This document shows positions 1-11,270 of a DNA stretch of 64,000 nt, one piece after another (position 1 is the stretch's first letter; each line of letters starts with the position of its first letter). The translations under genes and the position numbers were made by a program. The DNA is from Hyperoplus lanceolatus (lineage: Eukaryota > Chordata > Actinopteri > Uranoscopiformes > Ammodytidae), in the NCBI GenBank assembly GCA_026929865.2, contig CM049414.1, positions 1,800,001 through 1,864,000 on the forward strand, read 5' to 3'. The notes beneath the pieces were generated by a model. It searched no databases. It was not told the DNA's origin and saw only the letters and a program-made list of their open reading frames with translations.

Positions 1-516
1 ATTCAGTGTTTGAGAAGGCATGCCAACAACTGTGGGATAAATTAAGTTTATGTATGTGTGTGTCTTATACAAATGTTTGAATGTATGCATTGACAAGGAC
101 CAGGAAGCTGAGGGCTTTAAGGTCCTTCACACTTGGTATTTGAAGATAAGATGGGCCTTTGAGCAGCACCTGACTTGTTCTTCACTCCCAGGTGGACTGA
201 TCCACTACTGTAGGTCTGGACTTGCTGTGTTATACTGAGATTGTTAAGCTTATGGTAGATGACTTTGCCAATGGATAAAATTACTATATAAATGTCTGAT
301 GTATTGGCAAGGAATTCACGATATGATACGCATCTTGATAGATGGCTCACAATATGATATACACTCACCGGCCACTTTATTAGGTACAGTGCTTAATTTT
401 CTTGTTAACACATATAGCATATAATCAGCCAATCACATGTCAGCAACTCAATGCTTATTGAATGCTTACTGAAAACTTATTGAAGTTAAAACCGAGCAAT
501 AGAATGGGGAAGAAAG

Positions 517-698
517 TTTTTTTTTTTAAGATATTTTTTGGGCATTTTTTTTTAATGTTTTGTTGATAGTGTAGAGACAGAGTTGGAATGGGGCAGAGAG
601 GGGAGTGACATGCAGAGAATGACCACGGGCTGGAATCGAATCTGGGTCCGCTGCTGCCCATGGGGGGACGCCCTACCAACTGAGCTAAGCGCGCCCCC
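517..698 (-). repeat. tRNA-derived SINE inserted in the Tc1-like element
   Basis: On the minus strand the head reads GGGGCGCGCTTAGCTCAG, with box A TTAGCTCAGTTGGTAGG and box B AGATTCGATTCC, and the tail is A-rich (T-run at 517-528 on the plus strand). The direct repeat AGAAAG flanks it at 511-516 and 699-704, so this is a clean retroposition event within the transposon. Confidence 0.75.
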
Positions 699-734
699 AG
701 AAAGGGGGTTTAAGTGACTTTGAACATGGCAATG

Positions 735-1300
735 TTGAGGGTGCCAGGAGGGCTGGTATGAGTATATCAGAAACTGCTGATCTACTGGGATTTTCACTCT
801 AAACCATCTCTAGGGTTTACAGAGAATGGTCCGAAAAAGAAAAAATATTCAGTGAGCGGCATTTGTGTGGACGTAAAATGCCTTGTTGAAGTCAGAGGTC
901 ATTGGAGGATGGGCATACTGGTTCGAGATGATAGAAAGGCAACAGTAACTCAAATAACCACTCGTTACAACCAGGGTATGCAGAATACCATCTCTGAACG
1001 CAAAATATGACCAACCTTGAAGCAGATAGGCTACAGCAACAGAAGACCCCACCGGGTGCCACTCCTGTCAGCTAAAAACAGGAAAATGAGGCGGCTACAA
1101 TTCTCACAGGATCACCAATATTGGACAATAGAAGATTGAAAAATCATGCCTGGTCTGGTGAGTCTCGATTTCAGTTGTGACATTCAGATGGCAGGTTCAG
1201 AATTTGGCGTAAACAACGTGACAATATGGATCCATCCTGCCGTGGACCATCAACCATGCCACGTTCAGAGTCACTTAAACCCCTTTCTTCCCCATTCTGA
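735..1300 (+). pseudogene. Decayed Tc1-like transposase
   Basis: The plus strand encodes recognisable blocks such as SISETADLLGFS, then an in-frame stop, then TISRVYREWSEK, the helix-turn-helix region of Tc1 transposases. Later blocks near 960-1080 (QGMQNTISE region) and 1100-1200 are in shifted frames. No long frame survives. Confidence 0.7.
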
Positions 1301-1650
1301 TGCTCGGTTTGACTTCAGCACATAGTCCTGTCCAGGTCTACATGCCTAAATGCATTAAATTGCTGCCATGTGATTGGCTGATTAGCTTTTTGTTTTTATA
1401 AGCAATTGAACAGGTGTACCTAATAAAGTGGCCGGTGAGTGTATAGCGATACATTGCGATACAATGCATATTGCAATATTCCAGTTAAATGCAAATGTAA
1501 AAACAGAGCTGAACTACAAGTTGCTGTGTAAGAATTGGGTGCTCTTAATACATCACATTAAAATATCCATACTGGAGCTGACGATACAGATATCATGAAA
1601 ATAAATATCACGATAGATTGCTGTATCGATATTTTAGCACAGACCTAGTC

Positions 1651-2931
1651 TGAAGTACAAGTCAATGACTTTTATCATACAGATATAGATATGCTGAAGA
1701 TAGCTGCAACCTCCCTGAGAGGAATTAACTTTGCAAAATGTGTGAAAGTCGAGATTTTGTGTCTTCCAATGAATGTGCATAATCAGGGATTTGGGACCAA
1801 TTAATAGTAAATTAACGGAATACAAAATATACAGAAGTTTTTAATGGTAAATCTCCCAATACAAAGTTTATTTACACAAACTTTAAATAGTTTGGAAACC
1901 AGCTTTGAACTTTCATTTTGATTGAAAAATGAAGGCCCCTTTGAGATGTAAATGAAGGCAGCTTTTCCCGCCAACACCAGCGATCAGGACTGCTGTAACG
2001 CTGAAACAAACTGTCAGGGGGAAAGTGCTCTTGTGTGTGTGTGTGTGTGTGTGTGTGTGGGGTGTGTGTGTGTGGGGGGGTCACCCACACCAGATGAAGT
2101 TGTTAAAAATCTCTTGCAGAAGCCTGACTGACACATCCGAATGAAGGCAGCACCAATTACAACAGGGAGAGAGAGCAGGGCATGTCTCATTATTTTTCCA
2201 CCGCGGGAAGGGAGATTCAAATAAATAAAAGATGGATCAAATTATATTGTCAACTGTTCACAAGTCCTTGCTGGTTAAGCAGGAATTCTTCGTAGGTTCT
2301 TAAGTTGCTGTAGGACAGGAGAAAGAGAGAGACACTGTTTCGGTATGACATGTAGAAGAAAATATGACCCTATTCATTAGTCTTACCATTTGCATTGTCT
2401 TCTGTTTCGTTTGACACTGTACGCATTCATCAGTTAGCAGTTCAGGGCAAATCATTGTCTCACTATTTTTAAACTGACCATCATGTAATATCTCCACCAT
2501 ATGCGTCTAATATGATTGGTATCCAAACTCCGCTAAAATAACCTATACCACTCACTGTCAAATAATATACATTTTAATAACCAAGCCAGAAATAGGAGGG
2601 AACTGCCACAACTTTCCCCAAACCAAAAATGCTTTCACAACATATTCAAGTCAAAAACCTTGATTATTTTCATTTGCTGAACATTAGGTAATTGCAATTC
2701 AGCAACCTCCCTATAGGGGGCACAATGTGTACAGGCAACATTGAGAGGGGGGTAAACCAGTAGTGCTGGGGGATGAATTCCAACACAGCAGCTCTCTGTT
2801 GTGCAGTGGTGATGATGAGTAGCAGGTATCAGTCTCTAGACCAGGACAACATGTCATGACATCATTCGTCAGAGCAGGGTACAATGGATGACAGTGGCAG
2901 CTGCTAACAAAGATATTGTATTTCTGTCTCT
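1651..2931. other. No gene recognised
   Basis: Apart from the GT microsatellite I see only AT-rich sequence without splice-flanked coding blocks or terminal repeats. Confidence 0.5.
2031..2075. repeat. (GT)n microsatellite
   Basis: GT dinucleotide run interrupted by GGGG near 2059 and ending in a G-run. Apparent Thr/His frames here are artefacts. Confidence 0.9.
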
Positions 2932-3705
2932 GGCTGTGTTCGGAAAGCCATACTAGCGTCCTACATCCTACATACTCACCATCTATATACTGCATACTGT
3001 CTACTCAAAGATCGATTGTGTATGGGATGTGCATCGAAACGTTTTCAGTTGAAGTATACTCAATCAATGAAGAATTTCTTCTTCTTATAAGATTCAGGCA
3101 GTTTAGACGCTGTTTAGCGTATAACCGCCCTCTGCAGGTTAGATATTGACCTAGATTTTTACAGTCCTGTGTTCATCACCTGTGTTTTAAGCCTCTTGTT
3201 TTATAATTATGTTTCGAGGCGGAGGATCCCTCCGACGCTCTCTGTCCGGCTCATCAGACAGCACTCAGCTGTCTGTGAGTTGAGCTGGACAAGTCGCGGT
3301 GTGCGGAACAGCGATCTGTTCTGATCTCTCTCCACTATCAGACTCACATCACTCATTTCACTTAGTAACTCTAATGTTGTTAGGTATTTATCTTCATCTC
3401 TTATCTATTGTAAGAGTTTATGAATGACTGCACATACAGTTGTCAGATCGCGGACCCCAAACAATGTCATTGCCTAGCAACTTGCTCGAAAAATATTTCA
3501 TTTTCCTGGGCATGTAGAATTGACCCAGTGCATTGTGGGGCAGTTGAGTAGGAAAAGTATCGAATCGATCCATACCCAAAATCTTCCCGAAAATTATTAC
3601 TCATCCGGGAATTTCTCGCATAACCAAACTCGCATACCCAACATACTCAAATTGAAGTCAAAATGAGTATGAGTAGGACGTTAGTATGGCTTTCCGAACA
3701 CAGCC
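2932..3705. mobile_element. 774-bp TIR element (GGCTGTGTTCGGAAAGCC ends), non-coding
   Basis: The left end GGCTGTGTTCGGAAAGCC at 2932 is matched by its complement ending at 3705; the inverted repeat runs about 33 bp with few mismatches and includes TACTCACC/GAGTATGAGTA subterminal motifs. No clear target duplication is visible, so the superfamily is undecided. The interior has no transposase-like frame. Confidence 0.7.
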
Positions 3706-4059
3706 CCAGTCCATTGTTGGTGAACACTACATGTGTGAGTTTGTTATATTTGTGTATCAGTGTACTATTTAAGGCCAAAAGTATGTGGACAGGGGTTGTT
3801 TCTTACTTTTGGCGTGGTACTGTTTGTGTTATGGTTTCATTTAATAAGGATACATCTGAGGCATACAATACGGTTTTAAACAAGGCCTGCTTTCTAGCAA
3901 CTGTTTCAAACATTACATTGAGGAATGGTTTTTCCCAGTTTCTTCTGGTGGAAGAACTTCAGGCGTGGACACTCGTGTGGTCCAACTTTTAAACTTTCTT
4001 TCAGTGCAAGTTAAATCTCTAATTATGTCAATTAAAAATAGATACAGTACGTACATTGC
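3706..4059. other. No gene; short Tc1-type terminal remnant
   Basis: AAGGCCAAAAGTATGTGGAC at about 3771-3790 resembles the terminus of another fish Tc1-like family; no partner end is seen nearby. The rest shows nothing recognisable. Confidence 0.35.
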
Positions 4060-4063
4060 TTAA

Positions 4064-4560
4064 AGCTGGGGTATATGATTTGGGAGAAAATAGCAGTTGA
4101 TATAGAGATTCGAATCCAAATACCTCAACCACTCCACTTGTGTTCCCTCTGCCTGCTGTAGCTCCTCCCTCCGAACGACAGCTATGCACGTTCATTTGTT
4201 TTCAACTAGTGTCTTTCCCGGTCTTTCCTCGTATCCTTGCTGTCTTAGCGGTGTACGCAGTTGTAAATAGGACATGTAGGGGCCGTTGATTGTAGACATT
4301 GCTGTTTGTTGGCTGCAGTAGCGCCAAATTGTCAGACTGCTAGGGTCGTGAACGCTCACGCAACTGACGCAACAACGTCGGCGGCAAAGTGAATGGAACA
4401 GTCCCACAGCCAATGAGAACGGAGAATCGGAGACTCACTCTGATTGGTCAAAGTGTACATGAGCGGTGGCAATTTTTTGGGGCGGCACACAGAGTCAGGG
4501 GAGAGCAAAGTGATGAGAGAGATGGCCGAAGTGCAGTGTTGACAGAGCATGCTGAATCGC
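4064..4560. mobile_element. TTAA-type repeat (AGCTGGGGTRTAKGATTTGG family), one end only
   Basis: TTAA at 4060-4063 is followed by AGCTGGGGTATATGATTTGG. The next ~500 bp match the family of the complete 243-bp copy at 40397-40639 in pieces (CCAAATACCTCAACC, TCTGATTGGTCAAAGTGTAC). The right terminus was not found, so the copy is truncated or rearranged. Confidence 0.55.
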
Positions 4561-4752
4561 CCAGATGAGAGGAAGCGTTTCCCGAAAATCGACAGTTTTT
4601 TGTGATGTGATTCGTGTCAGGTTGCTCTACTGTATAGCAGTTTTTAACAAGAAATTAAGACCACAGAAGTAGTATAATAGGAGATCTTGAAGGTACAATA
4701 GAAAAAATTAATGTATGTGTGTGTGTGTTTCCTCAATACTGTGTGTGACATA

Positions 4753-4931
4753 CAGTGTCGTGCGAAAGTTTGTGAACCCCTTGAGCCTTGAAAGAAAAAT
4801 GTTGAATTGATAAACAAACATCTGTTATTTCATATAAAAAATACTGGTGTTGAAAAAAATTAATTAATAATGGTTAAAATAAATAAAATTCCAAAAGGCT
4901 CAAGGGGTTCACAAACTTTCGCACGACACTG
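4753..4931. mobile_element. 179-bp MITE with 36-bp perfect TIRs, TA duplication
   Basis: The TIR begins CAGTGTCGTGCGAAAGTTTG and continues to GAGCCTT; its complement ends at 4931. TA at 4751-4752 and 4932-4933 is the target duplication. The layout fits a Tc1/mariner-type MITE. The interior is AT-rich and non-coding. Confidence 0.85.
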
Positions 4932-4933
4932 TA

Positions 4934-5536
4934 TGTACTTATTGTTACGAGCACGTTTAGGGTTGTTTACTAGGGCTGATTGAAGACATGCTGTAGCTTT
5001 GTTTAGGAGCGTTATGTTAGTGACATCACATAGGTGCACACGGACTGTTAGATGATTGACAGCAGCCAGGCTGCTTGAGGGGAATTGTTTGAGACAGACA
5101 CCTGCAGAAGACACAAGGAGGATATGTGCTTGGCAGGCGAGTTCCCTGCTGGAGACAGGGCTCTTCCAACCAGTGGAAGGTGAACATTGGTGAACACTTG
5201 GCCTCTGTTTCATCAGCTCAGTTTGTCTTTTATTTTTGTTCTTTGCGTTGTGTTGCAGTAGCGGCAGTCCGAATACCGGGCTTGCGGCGGCTGCAGTATA
5301 ACATTATGGAAACTTTTGTGTTGACCTTTATCGTGTGAGTGTTTGTGCAGGTTACGTGTGCTTTGCATGTTGCTAGATATACCTAACCAGTAAGTGCATG
5401 TAGTGTATGAGCACTGATCTCTTATACTGTATGTGTCTGTGTAATGTACATATTAATTTATCATATGCATGTGCATTTTCAGGTTTCCTTGTCTGGTCAG
5501 TTTATGGTGCCCTTATTCGCAGATCATGTACATTTG

Positions 5537-5613
<77 letters not shown>

Positions 5614-6473
5614 TGAACGGTGTGAGTTCCAGAGAGTGGGGAGAGAGCACAGCCATTTCGAGGTTGATTATGATATACATCTGTGCCCAACCTGGGCTCA
5701 TAACCCTGTCACTTTACAACACCACATCATGAATAAACAATCCCTTTCCTGAAAAGCCACAGTGTCTTTCTGCTGCTCCTGCTGCTGCTAGTGAAAAATG
5801 ACCCCCGCTCAGATTAATGACTGCATTGGTCTAATCAGATGAAACAAGGGCTACCTGGGGCCTGGGAAATGACTGTCCATTTTCACAGGTAATTTGCTTA
5901 ATGCTCCCTTATTAAGATAGCTGTTGTGTAATTCTATGTCACAGTAGGTGTCCGGGATTTTTGCTCATGAAATACAGCTTCATCCGCTTTCCTCTGGGGA
6001 ACAATGCCTAGTTATTATGTTTCAAACCCATTACACTTGTAATTTTCACAGATGTAAAGTGTTGTCTCCACAATTAGTCTGCCCCCTGCCATCAAATGAA
6101 ACCCCACTGGCTCAGATGTGTGGAGTAAACATATCCCTTCATAGCACAGGCACTTTTGTTTCCTAAAATTGTATGATCTCTTACTCGCTCTTGGTTAATT
6201 CTGAGCACCACACCAATCAAGTCCAACATCCAGGGGCTTTAATCTAGCAGCTCAACAATCTGGCAATGCCGTACCTCTACAGGCACCGTCTGTCGCTGGT
6301 GGGAACAGGAGACCTCAGTGGGGGAATGTCTTCTATTTGACTTGGGGGTGACAAACTGCTCTTGCCAGGAGCAACTGTGGTGACTGTGTGTCGCGGGTGC
6401 AGAGCAGAGAGGCCTCACCTTCAGCTAAGACCAAACATCAGCTATTACCAGTCTAGACACTGGTGACAAATGC
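4934..6473. other. No gene recognised; contains (GT)n
   Basis: No coding block or element boundary found apart from the microsatellite at 5539-5610. Confidence 0.5.
5539..5610. repeat. (TG)36 microsatellite
   Basis: An uninterrupted dinucleotide run. Confidence 0.97.
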
Positions 6474-6477
6474 TTAA

Positions 6478-8646
6478 GGCGAGACACCCCAGGTGAATAG
6501 GGATTTTTTTTAAACTTATAGACATCACCATGAAACTTTGCCAGTTGATTACTGACACTAACACAATTATTTTTTGTATTACATGTTTTTCTTTAATATT
6601 TTATTAAATATGCAAATATGGCAATACTTAACCAATTATGCGTAAATTTGGGTCATTTTTCAAGAAAAAAATCGAGATGTTGGATGAAGCCAGAGTTAAA
6701 ATTTCTATTTTATTTTAAGCACATATTAGTTTCTAAAGTTTTTACACAACAGATTTTGGATACAGCCTTTTTTCATTTAATAAATCAAAAAAGACTATGT
6801 ACATGTCTTAGAAATGCATTTTAGGTATGTTTTTAGGAGGAAAATGTATCCTAAATCAGACAATTAACAATATATTAACAAATCCTTGTGTAAAAACCTT
6901 TAAAATAGTGTTATGAATGATTATAGAAAGTTTGGTTGATGTCAGTGGTCTAGAAGTTGAGATATCTTTCTCAGAGTATTGGAAAAAGCTGATTTTGAGA
7001 AAACGGCCGTTAAAGATAAAAACGTGAATTCTGCTGATAATCACTGATTATAGCTAGAGTAATTTATTGAATTAGGTCCTACACCCCTCAATGCCATATA
7101 GGCCTACCACTGCTTAACATATATAAACCATAGCATAGTAACATTTACATCCACATGCTAATTTAAACTTGATTAATTCATTATTAGCCACTGTCTGTCA
7201 ACCTGCTCCGGAGCCGGCACAGACGCTCTCTCTCCCCACCATCTCCCCTCTGATCATCTGACAGTCTGTGTCTCTCCGACGTGATCGGCGTGATTTACAT
7301 GTCTTTAACACTTCTCCCCTTCAAATGGCGATCATGTAATGTCTGTAGCCAATTGATTCAGTATTTTTTTTGTGTTGGTTTGGCATATTTTCAACGTTTT
7401 TCCCATTTTATTTTGTGATTTTCGAGCTACCCGCGGCTAGCATCACGTGATGCCTTTTAGCGAATCACATCGTCAGAAATGTGCATTAGCCAATGAGGTC
7501 GCGTTCCTAGCATTGAATCCCTCCTCACACTTTCACGATTGGTTACTGATATAAAGGAAATGACCATATTTGGATCCGATAACGTTGCACTTGAGATTCA
7601 GAGCTTTCCAACAGTACCATGGTTATTTAAGCAATATCACATGAGAGGGAGCATGTTGTCGCTCTTTATCAGCGCTGCTGTGATTTGGTCGTAGGTACGA
7701 GGCCGCAGGTGATATTGCTTTTATACAGCAGTTTTACAACTTAAATTCACAAGTTAACTTTAAAATGTGATCTTTAATCATTTAAGAATGTATTTGCTTC
7801 CGCCAACACAAATAGTCCGACAACAGCAGTCAGAGCGGAGCGCTTTGCTAAGCAACAACTTGACAGGAGCTCGTCCTGCAGTGTTTACTCTGGTAACATT
7901 GACCACGGCGGCCCGATGTCCCGTAAAAATTACCAAAGAAAAGGAACGGCGGATTTTAATCTGTTGGTGATAAGGTCCGCTGCCCATTCCAAAGTCCCAC
8001 GCTTCATTTCCCAGAGTTTATGAGTGTATTTCGGCCCGGGGGAAGTAACGTTATTCAATGAGGTGGGAAAGCTAGGCTAGGCTAAAGCTATGCTGCGCTC
8101 GTATTATTCAGCAGCCTGAGTTTATCTCCACACACTTTGTTGTCTTCAGTAACGTGAGTGTGAGTGACTACCGCACACTGTCTCTGTCTGTGTGTGGCAG
8201 CGATGCCCTCTCATAGGGGAGAGACTCGCCACAGTCAACCTGAGTCACACACACACACACAGTTTACACAAGTGAAGCTCCGGCTCGTCAGTGAGCGGAC
8301 TGATTTTGTCAGTTTGGTGAACAGTCAGAGTGATGTTGTTCGCTCATATCAGCACTCCTTCAGAACGCATAGAAGGTCTCTCGTCCAATCAAATCACTCG
8401 CTCAGAACCACTGCTGTATAATATGATTCATACAGCGGTCGCGGTGCTGTATGTTACGTTAGAATGCTCACTTTTGATGAATTTAGGAGCAAAATACAGA
8501 TGTACAGTCAAAGTTTAGTAAAATAAACACCTAAAATATATATTTTGGACCTTTTATCCATACTAGTATGAAAGAAGACATGTTATGGAAGCTAAAAAGA
8601 CACAAATCTCAAAATTGACCAGTGCTTGAAAAACACCTGTCTCGCC
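6478..8646. mobile_element. 2.17-kb TTAA-flanked element (GGCGAGACA ends), Kolobok-like
   Basis: TTAA occurs at 6474-6477 and 8647-8650, directly next to inverted termini GGCGAGACA and TGTCTCGCC. TTAA duplication with a GG-starting terminus fits Kolobok better than piggyBac (which starts CCY); this is inference. No transposase-like frame is visible, so it is probably non-autonomous. Inside, GTGATATTGCTT and its complement (7629-7640 and 7709-7720) form a 12-bp inverted repeat. Confidence 0.65.
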
Positions 8647-8650
8647 TTAA

Positions 8651-10512
8651 ACATAATAATAAATCAATATGATTATATCAAAAATATATCAGTGTTTGAG
8701 GCAAATGGGCTTTAGATGACTCCCTAATTCTTTTTCTTGGGGACAATGCCTAGACAACTCCAGAAAATGAACAATACTCCGAAAACCATCAACCTGTTGG
8801 GTTGTAAAAATTATTGTATAATTATATGAGAACTGAAACATGACATGGAACAAAGGAAATTTTACAAATTTATATGTAAAATAAGGTATGCCCCTTGTCT
8901 TAGTATAGCTGTACTGCCACATACAAATAGATATGGCAGAGGATAGCTTGAATATCCATCTGTACATTTTGCTTTGACTGGTGGTTACACTTACTTTGAT
9001 TATTATTCAATCTCATTCCACATTTGAAAGTAACATTATACTTAGGATGAATGATATGAAGCTGTCATAGTGAACAATTAATAACTTTCTGGCTAAATTG
9101 ATCCTCTTGCTCTAAATGGGTGTTCAAAACCAACCTGTTCTGAACCAAAACAGCACAAAGGGCTGCATTGGTGGGGGCATGTGGTTGAAGTCACATTATC
9201 AGTGAGGATAAAATGTTGCATTATATTCTTCTCACTGATAATGTGTCAATCATCTGCTAAAATCCTGAGGCAGTTTTTCTCTGCAACAAACCACCTTTGG
9301 CTGAGCATATAGTGCCCGTTTTGTATTCCCGTTAAGGTCACAGCTCACTTATTTTGACTTGACTGACCAAAGTGAATGTTTATGCAACTTACAAAATATG
9401 ATCCAACGTGATAACAGTTATCCTGAGATCTATTTTACAATAAGACCAAGGGGGGTATATTGATGAAGCATTTGATGTTTTCAGAGGCTGTTTGGCACAA
9501 TAGAGTAGTGGCTCAAACTGAGAAATGGTATACATAAAGCTGAGCTCTGCTCATTTCTAATCCTACAGTTGTTGCTTCAATCATTACGCATATAAAAGGT
9601 GGCATGATACTTAGCCAAAAAAGAAGTGTAGAGCAAAAACAACCCTCATGGCATACTTTTAACTAAGGAGTAGAAAAGGATACACATTAAATAAACCAAA
9701 ACAAATAAACAGAGCTTTTGCTCAGCAGAATCAAAAGGGCAACAATCATTCTTCATCGCAAAAATGTCATAATAACAGCAGAAATCTGTACAAATTTAGA
9801 AGAGAGTAACCTTACTTAATTAAATTTACAACAACAGATTAAACAAATAGCGTTGCTTGCAGGCAGGCAGGCTAAACCGGGGATGAGATGAGATGTAGCT
9901 AGATGTACAGTAATTGTATTAACAGGGCCCCGCTCAGGTGTTCAGAGAGCTACAGTAAAGCCCATCAGATCAGTGTTCGGCACTGCAGAAAGGACAAATG
10001 TTTTGTCAAGATATATAATTTATTTTGGACCTCCTTGGGCTTCTAAAGCTGTTTCAGCACTCACAAACAAGGGCAGAAAGCATCCGGCAGAGTGAATGAG
10101 GTTTCAATGCAGTAATGTAACAATTTATAGAATGTATGATGCGTCTCTCATTCAAGGTCAGTGTTATGAAATATGAGATCTCATCATCTGCATTTACCGT
10201 ACATAAATGGCCTGCACACATTAACATGCTATCCCCCTTTCTCTATTTGTCTTTGGCCCCATGTGAAGTCTGTTAGCCTGACCTAAATATTACCTCAGCA
10301 CTCAACCGACAGCTGTGATGCAGCAGTTTCCCCTGAAAAAGCCTTTACAATACACATTGTTAACTGTTGAACTCATCGATTGAATAAAAGCAAAGTTAAA
10401 TTGATTTCTGACAACAAAGGTGTGGTGTTAGTGGGATGTGTCGCTGTCTAGAGCTGTTTTTGGCATTTGCTGTTGTGATGACAGTAATGAAAATGTAAGG
10501 CTCACGTATCCA
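8651..10512. other. No gene recognised
   Basis: AT-rich sequence; no coding blocks, RNA genes or element ends seen. Confidence 0.5.
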
Positions 10513-11020
10513 CCAAGCCCCAACCACAGCGAGTTCTACCAGCATCAAATGCGGACTTGTTCACCCAGTGGCCACTAAGGGCAGGTACCGAAACAGAGCA
10601 ATTTCTCATTGACTCCCATGTTGAATAGGCTTTTCCCACAGCATTATTAAACCTATTTAAGGCCTAGTCCAAAAAACATTCTAGTCTGTATGTTTAGGTC
10701 ATATCTCCATAACAACACTGAGGGGGTTGAATTGTTTTGAACCAGTCCAGTTTTTATTCAATTGGAGGTTTAAATGTATGAATAATTAGGGGCGCGACCT
10801 CATGACTGACAGCGTGCCGCTGGCCCTAACTTGGCCTCGGAGGTATACTTCAGCTAGATGGGCGTATCTCCCTCCCCCAACTTCACATCAATGCCCTATT
10901 TTGGTAAGAGGAAATTTGGCGGAGTCAAACTCTGACAAGATGGCCTGGATGATTGGATGCAGTTGGAATAACTAGGTTCAGCCCGGATGCTATATCCATT
11001 TTATATGCTATCTATGGTAG
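10513..11020. repeat. Dispersed repeat, copy 1 (second copy 51963-52350)
   Basis: Both copies run in the same orientation from CAAGCCCCAACC through TCTAGTCTGTATGT, TCATATCTCCAT and GGCGTATCTCCCTCCCC-type blocks to CTATCTATGGTA. Copy 1 is about 120 bp longer. I see no TIR, tRNA-like promoter or coding frame, so the class is unknown. Confidence 0.65.
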
Positions 11021-11270
11021 CCACATACCTGCTGTGTACAAACCCATTATTATATCTGGAGCGTAATGATGTATCTCATTAATATTGATTCAGGGACCAG
11101 TTAATTGATACAAAAAGATCTCTCTTAAATACAGAGTTTACAGTATGTTGACCCAAAATCCACATGCCTAGACGGTTAGACCTAAACTCAGGGTTTCCCC
11201 CAGTTTATTCTCACCATGCCTGTATTGCCCCCACGCCATGCCATGCATTGTTAATGTATTATTATTATTA

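Larger units (their letters stand above)
362..1441 (+). mobile_element. Tc1-like transposon (CACTCACCGGCCAC family), degenerate
   Basis: TIRs CACTCACCGGCCACTTTAT and its complement end at 362 and 1441, flanked by TA at 360-361 and 1442-1443. The family encodes a DD34E-type transposase with a paired-like DNA-binding region. Here the frame is interrupted by stops and by a SINE at 517-698. The same family is seen at 35065-38725 and as a terminal fragment at 23038. Confidence 0.85.
300..1650. repeat. CGATAT-rich dispersed repeat, split by a Tc1-like element
   Basis: Both sides of the Tc1-like insertion carry the same style of sequence (CACGATATGATACGCATC on the left, TAGCGATACATTGCGATAC and CACGATAGATTGCTG on the right), ending near TATTTTAGCACAGACC at about 1648. 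The outer boundaries are uncertain. No coding potential is seen. Confidence 0.4.

Noticed and set aside
5407-5752. Cys/Val and Thr/His open frames across GT runs (also 25481-25795 and 1872-2220)
   Set aside because: They are translations of dinucleotide repeats in all frames on both strands and have no flanking coding signal.
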